DNA of 31,623 nucleotides from an uncultured Clostridia bacterium (GTDB taxonomy: Bacteria > Bacillota > Clostridia > Oscillospirales > CAG-272), in NCBI GenBank assembly GCA_947624945.1, contig CANQMJ010000006.1, forward strand, positions 1-31,623, written 5' to 3'. Under the pieces are notes generated by a model that was not told the origin of the DNA, searched no databases, and saw nothing but the letters and a program-made list of their open reading frames with translations. Each line of letters begins with the position of its first letter. The stretch's first letter is position 1. Positions 23,437 to 30,602 of this stretch are shown piece after piece. The translations under genes were made by a program, and so were the position numbers.

Positions 23437-24504
23437 ATGACAGATATAAAACGGAGAATGGCAGATTTCCTGCTTGAAAACGCGAATCCGTCGATAAAAT
23501 ACCGCGTCTTCTCGGAGGTGCTGCATGAGGAGCTGCCGAAATCCGAGAAAGACAAGCTTCAAGCCGAAATAATGGACGAGCCGATAATAAAGTCCATCGT
23601 CGCGTGCCAGAAGGAGAACGGCTGGCTCGGCAACGGTTTTCACGGACCGAACAAAAACGCGGGCAATTTTGAGAATCAGGAGGTCGGGACGAAATATCTC
23701 GGCGAAAAGCTCGTCTATCGCGGCACGCCCGTCTTGCGCCGCGCGATGGAAGCGTACGCGACCGTTCCGCTCACCGATCTCTGCTACCGCACAAAGGGCA
23801 AATACTACGACGAGTTCCGTTATGCGGCGAACGGTCAGAACAATATCCGCTGCGCCTGCATCGCGCGTGCCGGCTACGACGACATAATCGACATAAAGCC
23901 GCAGATCGGGCTTGCGCTCGACTCGTTCCGCCGCGTGCTCGAGGTCGACTCGGCGCTCGACATCACGCGTGTGAAACGCGTCGGCGGCAGGGAAAAGCGC
24001 GTATTCAACGACTATGAAAAGTGGCCCTGCTACTATCACCTCGACATACTCGCGCACACAAGCTCGTGGAAAACGGACGAAAACGTAAAGACTCTCGCCG
24101 AGTCGTTTTCAAAGCTTATGCGCACAGACCGTCCCGATAAGCAGGTGGGCGGCGATTCGTGGGTCGGTTACGTGCTCGGTACGACGGGATGCATCAGGGA
24201 GGGCTATCAGCTCTTCCATGAGAATGACTCCGTTCACCGCACATACGTAGACAGAACGGAATGGTTGTGCAGATGCGGACTTGCGCCGTATCTGCCGCAG
24301 CTTCGCGATGAGATCGAGCGTATAGCGGCAGCCGTTGGTGAAAACGGCGTATGCAGTGCCGATGTCGCGGAAGAGCAGTTGAAGGGCTTTTCCACGTACG
24401 GCGGGCAGCAGCTTGAGGTCGACTGGAAGACGCCGACGCGGCGCGCATGCGATATCACGTTCCGCGCGCTTCTGATACTGCACTACGGTGGATGGGAGGA
24501 TTGA
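23437..24504 (+). CDS. Conserved protein of unknown function, possible alpha/alpha-toroid fold (paralog A)
   Basis: I do not recognise a named family. The 355-residue protein has no signal peptide or membrane segment and is predicted to be cytoplasmic and helix-rich. Helix pairs recur, and Q58-KENGW (58-63) resembles the QxxxGxW motifs of squalene-cyclase/prenyltransferase alpha/alpha barrels. Other notable motifs are SSWKTDEN (209-216) and several Cys, Trp and His residues, for example KWPCYYHLD, which might bind metal or line a cavity. It is a clear homolog of the next gene, sharing GW(L/F)G-HG, SW(K/R)TDEN and the downstream LMR, so the two arose by duplication. AAAGGA lies 10 nt before the ATG. 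It is encoded between smc and ftsY; toroid fold is inference. Confidence 0.75.
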   Translation: MTDIKRRMADFLLENANPSIKYRVFSEVLHEELPKSEKDKLQAEIMDEPIIKSIVACQKENGWLGNGFHGPNKNAGNFENQEVGTKYLGEKLVYRGTPVLRRAMEAYATVPLTDLCYRTKGKYYDEFRYAANGQNNIRCACIARAGYDDIIDIKPQIGLALDSFRRVLEVDSALDITRVKRVGGREKRVFNDYEKWPCYYHLDILAHTSSWKTDENVKTLAESFSKLMRTDRPDKQVGGDSWVGYVLGTTGCIREGYQLFHENDSVHRTYVDRTEWLCRCGLAPYLPQLRDEIERIAAAVGENGVCSADVAEEQLKGFSTYGGQQLEVDWKTPTRRACDITFRALLILHYGGWED

Positions 24505-24509
24505 CCGTC

Positions 24510-25561
24510 ATGAGAGATACGCGATTCGACGGCGAAATAGACTTTCTGCTTGATAAAGCGTGCGACAGCATACGTTATCTCGTCAAGCGCGATCTTTTGG
24601 GCGTTCCCGCCGACAGTGCGGAAATGACGGTGATAGAGGAAAAAATACTCGCGCAGCCGAACGTGCAAAAGGTACTCGCAGCACAGTGTGAGGACGGCTG
24701 GTTCGGTCACGAACTGCACGGCATCGACGGCATGGATCATCTCATAGGCGAACTTCTCAATGCAGGTGTCGAAAAAGAGCATCCGGCGATACAAAAGGCG
24801 ATCCGCGCGCTCATCACGCCAGAGGTCGCGTCACAGCATAAAAACCGGTTTCGCGGCGGTGACGCGCTCGACGAAGGCGGCAGAGGCGGCAACCGCGCCG
24901 TCACGGCGCAGATACTTTCGTGGGTACGCTGTCCGGAAGATCACCCGCTCATAAAGGAACAGATCGAGTTGTCGCTCGATCATACGACGGCGGCGATAAA
25001 CTACGCCTCCGTTGACGATTTTACGAAAACGGCGGGCGGCAAGCGATTCTATAAGGAAAACGCCCGCTTCCCGGGCGCGAATCACATCGCGATGCTCGCC
25101 GCGACCGAGAGCTGGCGAACGGACGAAAACATCCGCGCCGTCAAAGGGGCCTGCGCGCACTGTTACGAGCTCATGCGAAACGTCGACGAGTTCATCACGT
25201 TCAAAAAGCCGGAGAAATTCGGCGGCGGATTTGTCGGTCCGTTCAACTACAACTGGCAGGCGCTGACGCCGATTACGGAGGAACAGCTCACAGGCATCAT
25301 CAACGGCTCGTATAACTTCGGATTCGCGTTTTCCTCGGCTCCGTCACGGGCGTGCCCGATTTCATGCCTCGTCCGACGGGGACTTACGAGCTGCTCGCAG
25401 ACATTCTGCGACGCGGCAATGTTGACGAACTCATACCCGAGCCTGCGTACCGTGCGTTTCGTCAGGTCATGGGGAAGGAGCCGACTCTGCGCAGAAAGTA
25501 CGCGAAACGGTGCGATCTCACATACGCGCTTTTGCGCGCATGTTGGGGCGTAATGAGTTAA
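24510..25561 (+). pseudogene. Frameshifted paralog B of the preceding unknown protein
   Basis: ATG at 24510 with GGGAGGA 9 nt upstream begins a protein homologous to paralog A: Q59-CEDGW (59-64), GGNRAVTAQIL, TESWRTDEN (199-207) and LMR. After NFGFAF at about residue 274 the frame runs into 75 residues rich in Ser, Cys and Arg, ending at 25551-25553. In the -1 frame the text continues sensibly from 25331 (FLGSVTGVPDFMPRP, then YELLADILRRGNVDELIPEP) to a TAA at 25559-25561. One extra T in the run at 25329-25332 would restore a protein of about 350 residues, the size of paralog A. It is either a sequencing/assembly error, a recent frameshift, or, less likely, recoding. The site is not a standard slippery heptamer. 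Confidence 0.8.
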
Positions 25562-25586
25562 AAAAACAAAAATACAGGAGCGGACA

Positions 25587-26495
25587 ATGGGATTTTACGA
25601 AAAACTTAAAGCAGGTATCACAAAGACTAAAAATGCCATCATGGGCAACATCGACCGCGTGATGCAGAGCTTTGTGAAGATAGACGAGGACATGCTCGAC
25701 GAGCTTGAAGAGTCGCTTATAATGGCTGACGTGGGAGTCGAGACGACGGAGCAGATACTCGACGCGCTGCGCATGCGTATAAAGGAAGAGCGCCTGACAG
25801 ACGCGGTCGACGCGAAGGCGGCGCTCTGCGACATCATCTCCGAGATGATAGGAGAGGGCGAGCCGCTCAACTTGTCGACGACGCCGTCCGTTATACTTGT
25901 GATCGGCGTCAACGGCGTCGGCAAGACGACGTCGATAGGCAAGATCGCGGCGAGCCTCGGCAGACAGGGCAAGCGCGTTATCGTCGCGGCGGCGGACACG
26001 TTCCGCGCGGCGGCGATAGATCAGCTCGCAGTTTGGTGCGACCGCGCGGGCGCGACGCTTATACGTCAGAGCGAGGGCAGCGATCCGGCGGCAGTCGTGT
26101 TTGACGCGGCTGCGGCAGCTAAAAAGCGCGGCGCGGACGTTCTGATAGTCGATACGGCGGGCAGACTCCACAACAAGAAAAACCTTATGACGGAGCTTTC
26201 CAAGATCGACCGCGTGCTGACGCGCGAGCTGCCCGACTCGGCGCGCGAGACTCTTCTCGTACTCGACGCGACGACGGGGCAGAACGCGGTCGTACAGGCA
26301 AAGGAGTTCAAAAACGCGGCGGATATAACCGGTCTGATCTTGACAAAACTCGACGGGACCGCGAAGGGCGGCATAATAATATCTATCAAGGGCGAGCTCG
26401 GCATACCGGTCAAGTATATCGGCGTCGGCGAGGGCATCGACGATATGGAGCCGTTCGACTGCCGTCAGTTCACGAGCGCGCTGTTCGAGGAATAA
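25587..26495 (+). CDS. ftsY: Signal recognition particle receptor FtsY
   Basis: FtsY is the membrane-associated GTPase that docks the SRP-ribosome complex at the translocon. The 302-residue protein is the short NG form: an N domain of four helices (residues 1-95), then the G domain with G1 GVNGVGKTT (107-115), AAADTFRAAAIDQL, the G3 motif DTAGRLHNK and the G4 motif TKLDGTAKGG. The acidic A domain of E. coli FtsY is absent, as is usual in Firmicutes. AGGAG lies a few bases before the ATG. Its ffh partner is not seen in the window. Confidence 0.97.
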   Translation: MGFYEKLKAGITKTKNAIMGNIDRVMQSFVKIDEDMLDELEESLIMADVGVETTEQILDALRMRIKEERLTDAVDAKAALCDIISEMIGEGEPLNLSTTPSVILVIGVNGVGKTTSIGKIAASLGRQGKRVIVAAADTFRAAAIDQLAVWCDRAGATLIRQSEGSDPAAVVFDAAAAAKKRGADVLIVDTAGRLHNKKNLMTELSKIDRVLTRELPDSARETLLVLDATTGQNAVVQAKEFKNAADITGLILTKLDGTAKGGIIISIKGELGIPVKYIGVGEGIDDMEPFDCRQFTSALFEE

Positions 26496-26534
26496 CGACA
26501 CGCGCATTCGGCGTATTATAGAGGGTAAGACCAT

Positions 26535-27158
26535 ATGAAATTCGTGCTTGCAAGCAACAATAAGAAAAAGATCGCGGAGATGAAGCGCATCCTCTGCGAG
26601 CTCGAACCCGACGCGGAGATACTGTCGCTTTCCGACATCGGATTCGACGGCGAGATCGTGGAGGACGGCGACAGCTTCGAGGCGAACGCGGTAATAAAGG
26701 CGTCCGTACCGGCGTCGCTCGGATACATCGGTATCGCGGACGATTCGGGGCTTTGCGTCGACGCGCTCGGCGGCGCGCCGGGCATATATTCGGCGCGATA
26801 TTCGGGAAACGATCATACGCCGGACCGCGACGAGAAAAACAACGATAAGCTCCTATACGAGCTGAGAGACGTGCCGGACGGCGAACGCGGCGCGCACTAT
26901 GCGTGCGCGATAGCGTGCGTATTCCCGAAGGAGTACGGGATAGAGAATATAGTCGCCGTCGGCGAATGTCACGGCGTCATTCTGCGCGAGCGTCACGGGG
27001 ATGGCGGGTTCGGATACGATCCGCTGTTTTACAGAGTGGAGGAAGGCTGCACGTTCGGCGAGCTTTCGCCGGAGCAAAAAGATGCAGTCAGTCACAGAGG
27101 CGAGGCGCTTCGCAGATTTGCGGAAAAGATAAAACCCATATTGGAGAAGATAAAATGA
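26535..27158 (+). CDS. rdgB: XTP/dITP diphosphatase (RdgB/HAM1 family)
   Basis: This enzyme removes inosine and xanthosine triphosphates from nucleotide pools by hydrolysing them to monophosphates and pyrophosphate. The 207-residue protein has the substrate-binding ASNNKKKIAEMKRIL at the N-terminus, the catalytic Asp in IADDSGLCVDALGGAPG (around D69-D70), SARYSG, the GFGYDPLFY loop and SHRGEALRRF near the C-terminus. All family landmarks are intact. GAGGG precedes the ATG. The stop overlaps the ATG of yhbY, so the two are coupled. Confidence 0.96.
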   Translation: MKFVLASNNKKKIAEMKRILCELEPDAEILSLSDIGFDGEIVEDGDSFEANAVIKASVPASLGYIGIADDSGLCVDALGGAPGIYSARYSGNDHTPDRDEKNNDKLLYELRDVPDGERGAHYACAIACVFPKEYGIENIVAVGECHGVILRERHGDGGFGYDPLFYRVEEGCTFGELSPEQKDAVSHRGEALRRFAEKIKPILEKIK

Positions 27159-27454
27159 AACTCGAAATAACGTCGAAGCAGCGCGCGCGTCTGCGCGCAA
27201 TGGCGAACGATTACGACACGATATTTCAGATAGGCAAGGACGGTATATCGCCGGAGACGGTGAAGCAGGTCGGCAACGCGCTCGAGGCGCGCGAGCTTAT
27301 AAAGCTGCGCACGCTCGATATGTGTCCGTATACGAGCCGCGAGGCTGCCGAGATAATTGCGGAACGCGCGGGCGCCGCCGTTGTATCCGTCGTCGGGTCG
27401 CGGTTCGTTCTTTACCGTCCGTCAAAAACAAAAAAAGAAAAGATAGAGCTGTAA
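27155..27454 (+). CDS. yhbY: YhbY/CRM-domain RNA-binding protein
   Basis: A 99-residue single CRM-domain protein that binds pre-50S ribosomal particles and is thought to help ribosome assembly. Family landmarks are LTSKQ-like ITSKQRARLRAMAND, the GKDGIS loop (canonically GKxGi), VGNALEARELIKL and a C-terminal GSRFVLYRPS. The length is typical at about 97-100. The ATG overlaps the rdgB stop (ATGA), with GGAGAAG upstream. Expression is coupled to rdgB; nadD starts 5 bp after its stop. Confidence 0.95.
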   Translation: MKLEITSKQRARLRAMANDYDTIFQIGKDGISPETVKQVGNALEARELIKLRTLDMCPYTSREAAEIIAERAGAAVVSVVGSRFVLYRPSKTKKEKIEL

Positions 27455-27459
27455 AAGTC

Positions 27460-28095
27460 ATGAAGCTCGGACTTTACGGTGGCACGTTTTCGCCGCCGCA
27501 CATGGGGCATGTACGCGCAGCGGAGACTTTTTTGCGCGAGTACGCGCTCGACCGTCTGCTCATCATGCCGACGTCGATGCCGCCGCACAAACAGATAGAC
27601 GCGCACGATGACCCGCGCCACCGCTACAATATGGCGAAGCTCGCGTTCGAGCCGCTGTGCCGCGGGGGACGGTGCGAGGTGTCGACGCTTGAACTCGAAC
27701 GGGCAGGGAAGAGCTACACGTCTGACACCCTGCGCGAGCTGTACGATATATACGGGCTCGCGGGCGAGCACAAGATATACATGCTGTGCGGCACCGACAT
27801 GTTCCGCACGCTGCCGACGTGGCATGAGTCGGATGTGATATTCTCGCTTGCGCATATCGTCGTTGCGCGGCGCGAGGACGACGACGCGGACATGATAGCG
27901 GCGCAAAAAATGCTCTGCGAACGCAGTTATGGCGCGGTCGTAGACGTGCTGCATCTGTCGCCGCTCGAGATATCGTCGACGGAGGTGCGCGACATGCTGT
28001 CGCACGGCGGCGACCCCGACGCGGTCATACTGCCGCAGGCGGTCGAGGACTATATCAGAAAGGCGGGACTTTATGGAACTTCGGGAACCGAGTGA
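27460..28095 (+). CDS. nadD: Nicotinate-nucleotide adenylyltransferase NadD
   Basis: NadD joins ATP and nicotinate mononucleotide to give deamido-NAD in NAD synthesis. The 211-residue product begins MKLGLYGGTFSPPHMGH, containing the nucleotidyltransferase GGTF and HMGH (14-17) motifs, followed by MPTSMPPHK, the central GTDMF and the C-terminal ISSTEVR signature of this superfamily. The ATG at 27460 gives exactly the conserved N-terminus; an in-frame start about 140 bp upstream would lie inside yhbY and is rejected. Its 3' end overlaps yqeK by 23 bp. Confidence 0.96.
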   Translation: MKLGLYGGTFSPPHMGHVRAAETFLREYALDRLLIMPTSMPPHKQIDAHDDPRHRYNMAKLAFEPLCRGGRCEVSTLELERAGKSYTSDTLRELYDIYGLAGEHKIYMLCGTDMFRTLPTWHESDVIFSLAHIVVARREDDDADMIAAQKMLCERSYGAVVDVLHLSPLEISSTEVRDMLSHGGDPDAVILPQAVEDYIRKAGLYGTSGTE

Positions 28096-28705
28096 GGAGG
28101 AACTGTCGGAGCTTCGCGAACGCGTCCGTCCGTATCTTTCGGACGAACGGTATGCGCACACGCTGTCGGTCGAGGGCGAGTGCGCGTATATGGCGAAGAT
28201 TTTGATGCCCGAGCACGAGCACAGTCTGCGCGCGGCGGCGCTTCTTCATGACATCGCTAAAAAACAAACTTACGAAAAGCAGTTGAATTATATCCGCGAA
28301 TGTGATATATTAGAAATGGAAAAAGGAAAAACGCGGATAATTCCCGCCGTTGCGCATGCGCCGGCGGGCGCGGCGATGGTGACCCTGCATTTTCCGGAGT
28401 ATGCATGTGACGACATAGTGTCGGCGGTGCGGTATCATACGACCGGGCACGACGGCATGACGTTGTTCGAGGCGATAGTTTTTCTTGCCGACTATATCGA
28501 GCCGACGAGAAAGTATGCGGAGTGCCGCGAGCTGCACGATTTTGTACATGAAAATCTGTCTTGCGGCGGCGAGAGAATATTGCGGCGCGCGTTGATAAGA
28601 TGCATTGAGAATACGCTTGCCCACATTGATGGCGAGCCGGACGATGACACCGTAAAGACGCTTAATTATCTGCAAAGCGGCGAAAAAATGCCGCGCACTC
28701 TGTAA
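28073..28705 (+). CDS. yqeK: YqeK-family HD-domain hydrolase (diadenosine tetraphosphatase)
   Basis: YqeK proteins are HD-domain metalloenzymes that split diadenosine tetraphosphate symmetrically into ADP, a stress-nucleotide clearance step. The 210-residue protein shows H29 in RYAHTLSVEG, the HD pair at 59-60 in AALLHDIAKK, VAHAPAGA and the later AVRYHTTG and FLADYIEPTRKY motifs expected of the family. The ATG lies within the end of nadD, so the two are translationally coupled. Nearly all Firmicutes place it after nadD and before rsfS. Confidence 0.94.
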   Translation: MELREPSEEELSELRERVRPYLSDERYAHTLSVEGECAYMAKILMPEHEHSLRAAALLHDIAKKQTYEKQLNYIRECDILEMEKGKTRIIPAVAHAPAGAAMVTLHFPEYACDDIVSAVRYHTTGHDGMTLFEAIVFLADYIEPTRKYAECRELHDFVHENLSCGGERILRRALIRCIENTLAHIDGEPDDDTVKTLNYLQSGEKMPRTL

Positions 28706-28730
28706 AAGAGAGACAGGATCATTTATATAG

Positions 28731-29948
28731 ATGCATACACATTCTCTGAAAAAAAAGCATAGAGGACCGTTTCTGATAATCGTTGCTATGGTGGTGTTCA
28801 TAGGGTGCGCCGCTGCGGCGATGCTCGGACTGTCCGCGTTCTTCAAGTATTACGTTCCCGATGTCGGAGCCAACACATACGAGCCGTTCGAGCCGGTCGA
28901 TCCGAGTAACGACGACGACCCGGACGGAAGTCTGCCCGGCATCGTCGCTCCGTCGGATAACGCCGACCCGGGGCAGCAGAAGGGCACGTTTGTGAGCGAC
29001 CACGAGCAGAGCGCGGGACGATACAATTTTCTGATAGTCGGGCTTGACAAGGTGTCGAACAGCACCGACATCATGATGGTGGTGTCATACGACATCAAAA
29101 ACGGCAAGATCAACGTCATTCAGATACCGCGCGACACGTATTTCCACACCGACGGCGTATCGGTGACGAAAATAAATTCGTATTATTCGATTTTCCTGCG
29201 CCGCGCGAAAAACGACGGCGTCGACGACCCCGAAGGACGCGCGCTTTCAAATCTCGCGGCTCTTATCGAGCACAATTTCGGCATACGTCTCAACTACTGC
29301 GCCGTTGTCGGCGTGCAGGGATTTGTCGAGATAATCGACGCCGTAGGAGGCGTATGGCTCGACGTACCGAGCGATATGCGTTACGACGACCCGTATCAGG
29401 ATCTGCATATCAACATAAAAAAAGGATATCAGCACCTGGACGGCGAGCATGCGATGCAGTTCGTGCGCTACCGCAAGGGATATATCGAGCAGGATCTGGG
29501 CAGACAGGACGCGCTCAAAAACTTCATGGCGGCGCTTATGTCGCAGCTCAAGTCGAATCTGACCGTGTCCGCCGTATCGGATATAGTAAAAGCTGTGATG
29601 GAGCACATGTATACGAATATCGGCTTTGCTGATTTCGTGTATTTTGCGAAGCAGGCGCTTTCCGTCGACCTGAATAATATCATGATGGCGACGCTGCCCG
29701 GAGAATCGGCTGCGGTAAACCGAGCGTCTGTATACGTACTGTACCGCGACGACTGCGTCGATTTGATAAACAGATACCTCAACGTGTTTGACGAGGACCT
29801 GACCGCGGACGATTTTGACCCCGATAGCGTTATGGTCGCCGATTCCGTGCGGGGCATATATGAGTCGCCGCTCGGCACCGCCGACGGCGGCGAATACAAT
29901 GCCGGCGATGTGAATGAAAATCCGATAAAGATACCGCGAAGCAAATAA
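28731..29948 (+). CDS. LytR-CpsA-Psr (LCP) family cell-wall glycopolymer ligase
   Basis: LCP enzymes transfer lipid-linked teichoic-acid-like polymers or capsule onto peptidoglycan outside the membrane. The 405-residue protein has a basic cytoplasmic start (HSLKKKHRG), one membrane helix (about 12-38), an acidic Asp/Pro-rich spacer and then the LCP domain: FLIVGLDK, STDIMMV, IQIPRDTYF with the pyrophosphate-binding Arg, KINSYYS, VDAVGGV-like IIDAVGGVWLDVP, and QFVRYRKGYIEQDLGRQ. The C-terminal tail is hydrophilic. Only a weak AGGA upstream of the ATG is seen. It sits between yqeK and rsfS, a common place for lytR-like genes in Clostridia. Confidence 0.93.
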   Translation: MHTHSLKKKHRGPFLIIVAMVVFIGCAAAAMLGLSAFFKYYVPDVGANTYEPFEPVDPSNDDDPDGSLPGIVAPSDNADPGQQKGTFVSDHEQSAGRYNFLIVGLDKVSNSTDIMMVVSYDIKNGKINVIQIPRDTYFHTDGVSVTKINSYYSIFLRRAKNDGVDDPEGRALSNLAALIEHNFGIRLNYCAVVGVQGFVEIIDAVGGVWLDVPSDMRYDDPYQDLHINIKKGYQHLDGEHAMQFVRYRKGYIEQDLGRQDALKNFMAALMSQLKSNLTVSAVSDIVKAVMEHMYTNIGFADFVYFAKQALSVDLNNIMMATLPGESAAVNRASVYVLYRDDCVDLINRYLNVFDEDLTADDFDPDSVMVADSVRGIYESPLGTADGGEYNAGDVNENPIKIPRSK

Positions 29949-29982
29949 ATAAAAAAGAATAAAGAAAAGCGAGGAGAAGCAC

Positions 29983-30375
29983 ATGGAAACAAACGAAGTT
30001 AAAAAGTACGACATCTCAACACCGGACGCGCTCGCCTCGTCCATCGTCAAAATACTTGACGAAAAGCTTGCGGGCGACATCAGACTCCTGCACGTAACCG
30101 AAAAGACCATTATCGCCGACTACTTCGTCATATGCACGGGCACGAGCTCGACGCAGATACGCGCGCTCGCGGGCGAGGTCGAGTACGCGATCGGCGAGTC
30201 GGGGCTGAAGCCCGGTCACATCGAGGGACTGCCCGAGGGCAACTGGGTGTGCATGGACTATCACTCTGTCATAGTCCACATTTTCAACGAGGAAAACAGG
30301 AAAAATTACCGTCTTGAAAAGCTGTGGGAGGATGCCGAGGAGGTCGACATCAAGGATACGCTTACCGAGAGATAA
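29983..30375 (+). CDS. rsfS: Ribosomal silencing factor RsfS (YbeB/Iojap family)
   Basis: RsfS binds L14 on the 50S subunit and blocks joining with 30S when nutrients are scarce. The 130-residue protein has IADYFVICTGTSSTQIRALA, GLKPGHIEG, GNWVCMDYHSVIVHIF (canonically WVLLDYGDVVVHVF) and the C-terminal RLEKLWEDAE, all family hallmarks. GAGGAG precedes the ATG. Together with yhbY, nadD, yqeK and leuS it forms a conserved Firmicutes neighbourhood. Confidence 0.96.
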   Translation: METNEVKKYDISTPDALASSIVKILDEKLAGDIRLLHVTEKTIIADYFVICTGTSSTQIRALAGEVEYAIGESGLKPGHIEGLPEGNWVCMDYHSVIVHIFNEENRKNYRLEKLWEDAEEVDIKDTLTER

Positions 30376-30384
30376 AAGGCTTTC

Positions 30385-30483
30385 ATGTTTGAAATCCTGA
30401 TCTGGCTGATGCCGTTCGTGGCGATTTCTGCGATATTCGCCGTGTGCGTCGTGTTTTTCCGCCGTGTGCCGGACGGACAATGA
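30385..30483 (+). CDS. Possible 32-residue membrane peptide
   Basis: ATG at 30385 with AAAGG 5 nt upstream encodes a 32-residue peptide that begins MFEILIWLMPF, has one hydrophobic span of about 23 residues, then FFRRVPDGQ and a TGA at 30481-30483. It could be a genuine small membrane protein, or the N-terminal remnant of a larger exported protein whose C-terminal remnant continues in another frame. No family is recognised. The good ribosome site is the main support. Confidence 0.45.
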   Translation: MFEILIWLMPFVAISAIFAVCVVFFRRVPDGQ

Positions 30484-30574
30484 CGACGAAAACGTCCGCC
30501 GTCTTCTTGAATGGCTCCTCTCGGACGAGGGACAGGAGCTCATTGAGACGGTCGGATATGCACGAATAAAATGA
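30482..30574 (+). pseudogene. Remnant resembling the C-terminus of a phosphate-type solute-binding protein (PstS-like)
   Basis: In the frame beginning at 30482, a 30-codon stretch reads VRRLLEWLLSDEGQELIETV and then GYARIK before a TGA at 30572-30574. The W-LLSDEGQ-LIE-VGY pattern is what ends many PstS-like extracellular binding proteins. No start with a ribosome site exists in this frame (a GTG at 30464 lacks one), and the rest of such a protein is not in the window. It is read as a degraded gene, perhaps one unit with the overlapping small membrane ORF after a frameshift and internal deletion. Based on motif memory, not a search. Confidence 0.5.
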
Positions 30575-30602
30575 GTTTATGTGAAAGGAAGAAAGCAAGT
30601 AT

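Noticed and set aside
25323..25345. Programmed -1 ribosomal frameshift in the second paralog
   Set aside because: The site (GCG TTT TCC) is not a standard slippery heptamer and no clear stimulatory hairpin or upstream ribosome-like site was seen, so mutation or assembly error is simpler.
30574..30602. T-box leader for leuS
   Set aside because: The gap upstream is far too short, and no specifier or antiterminator structure is visible.
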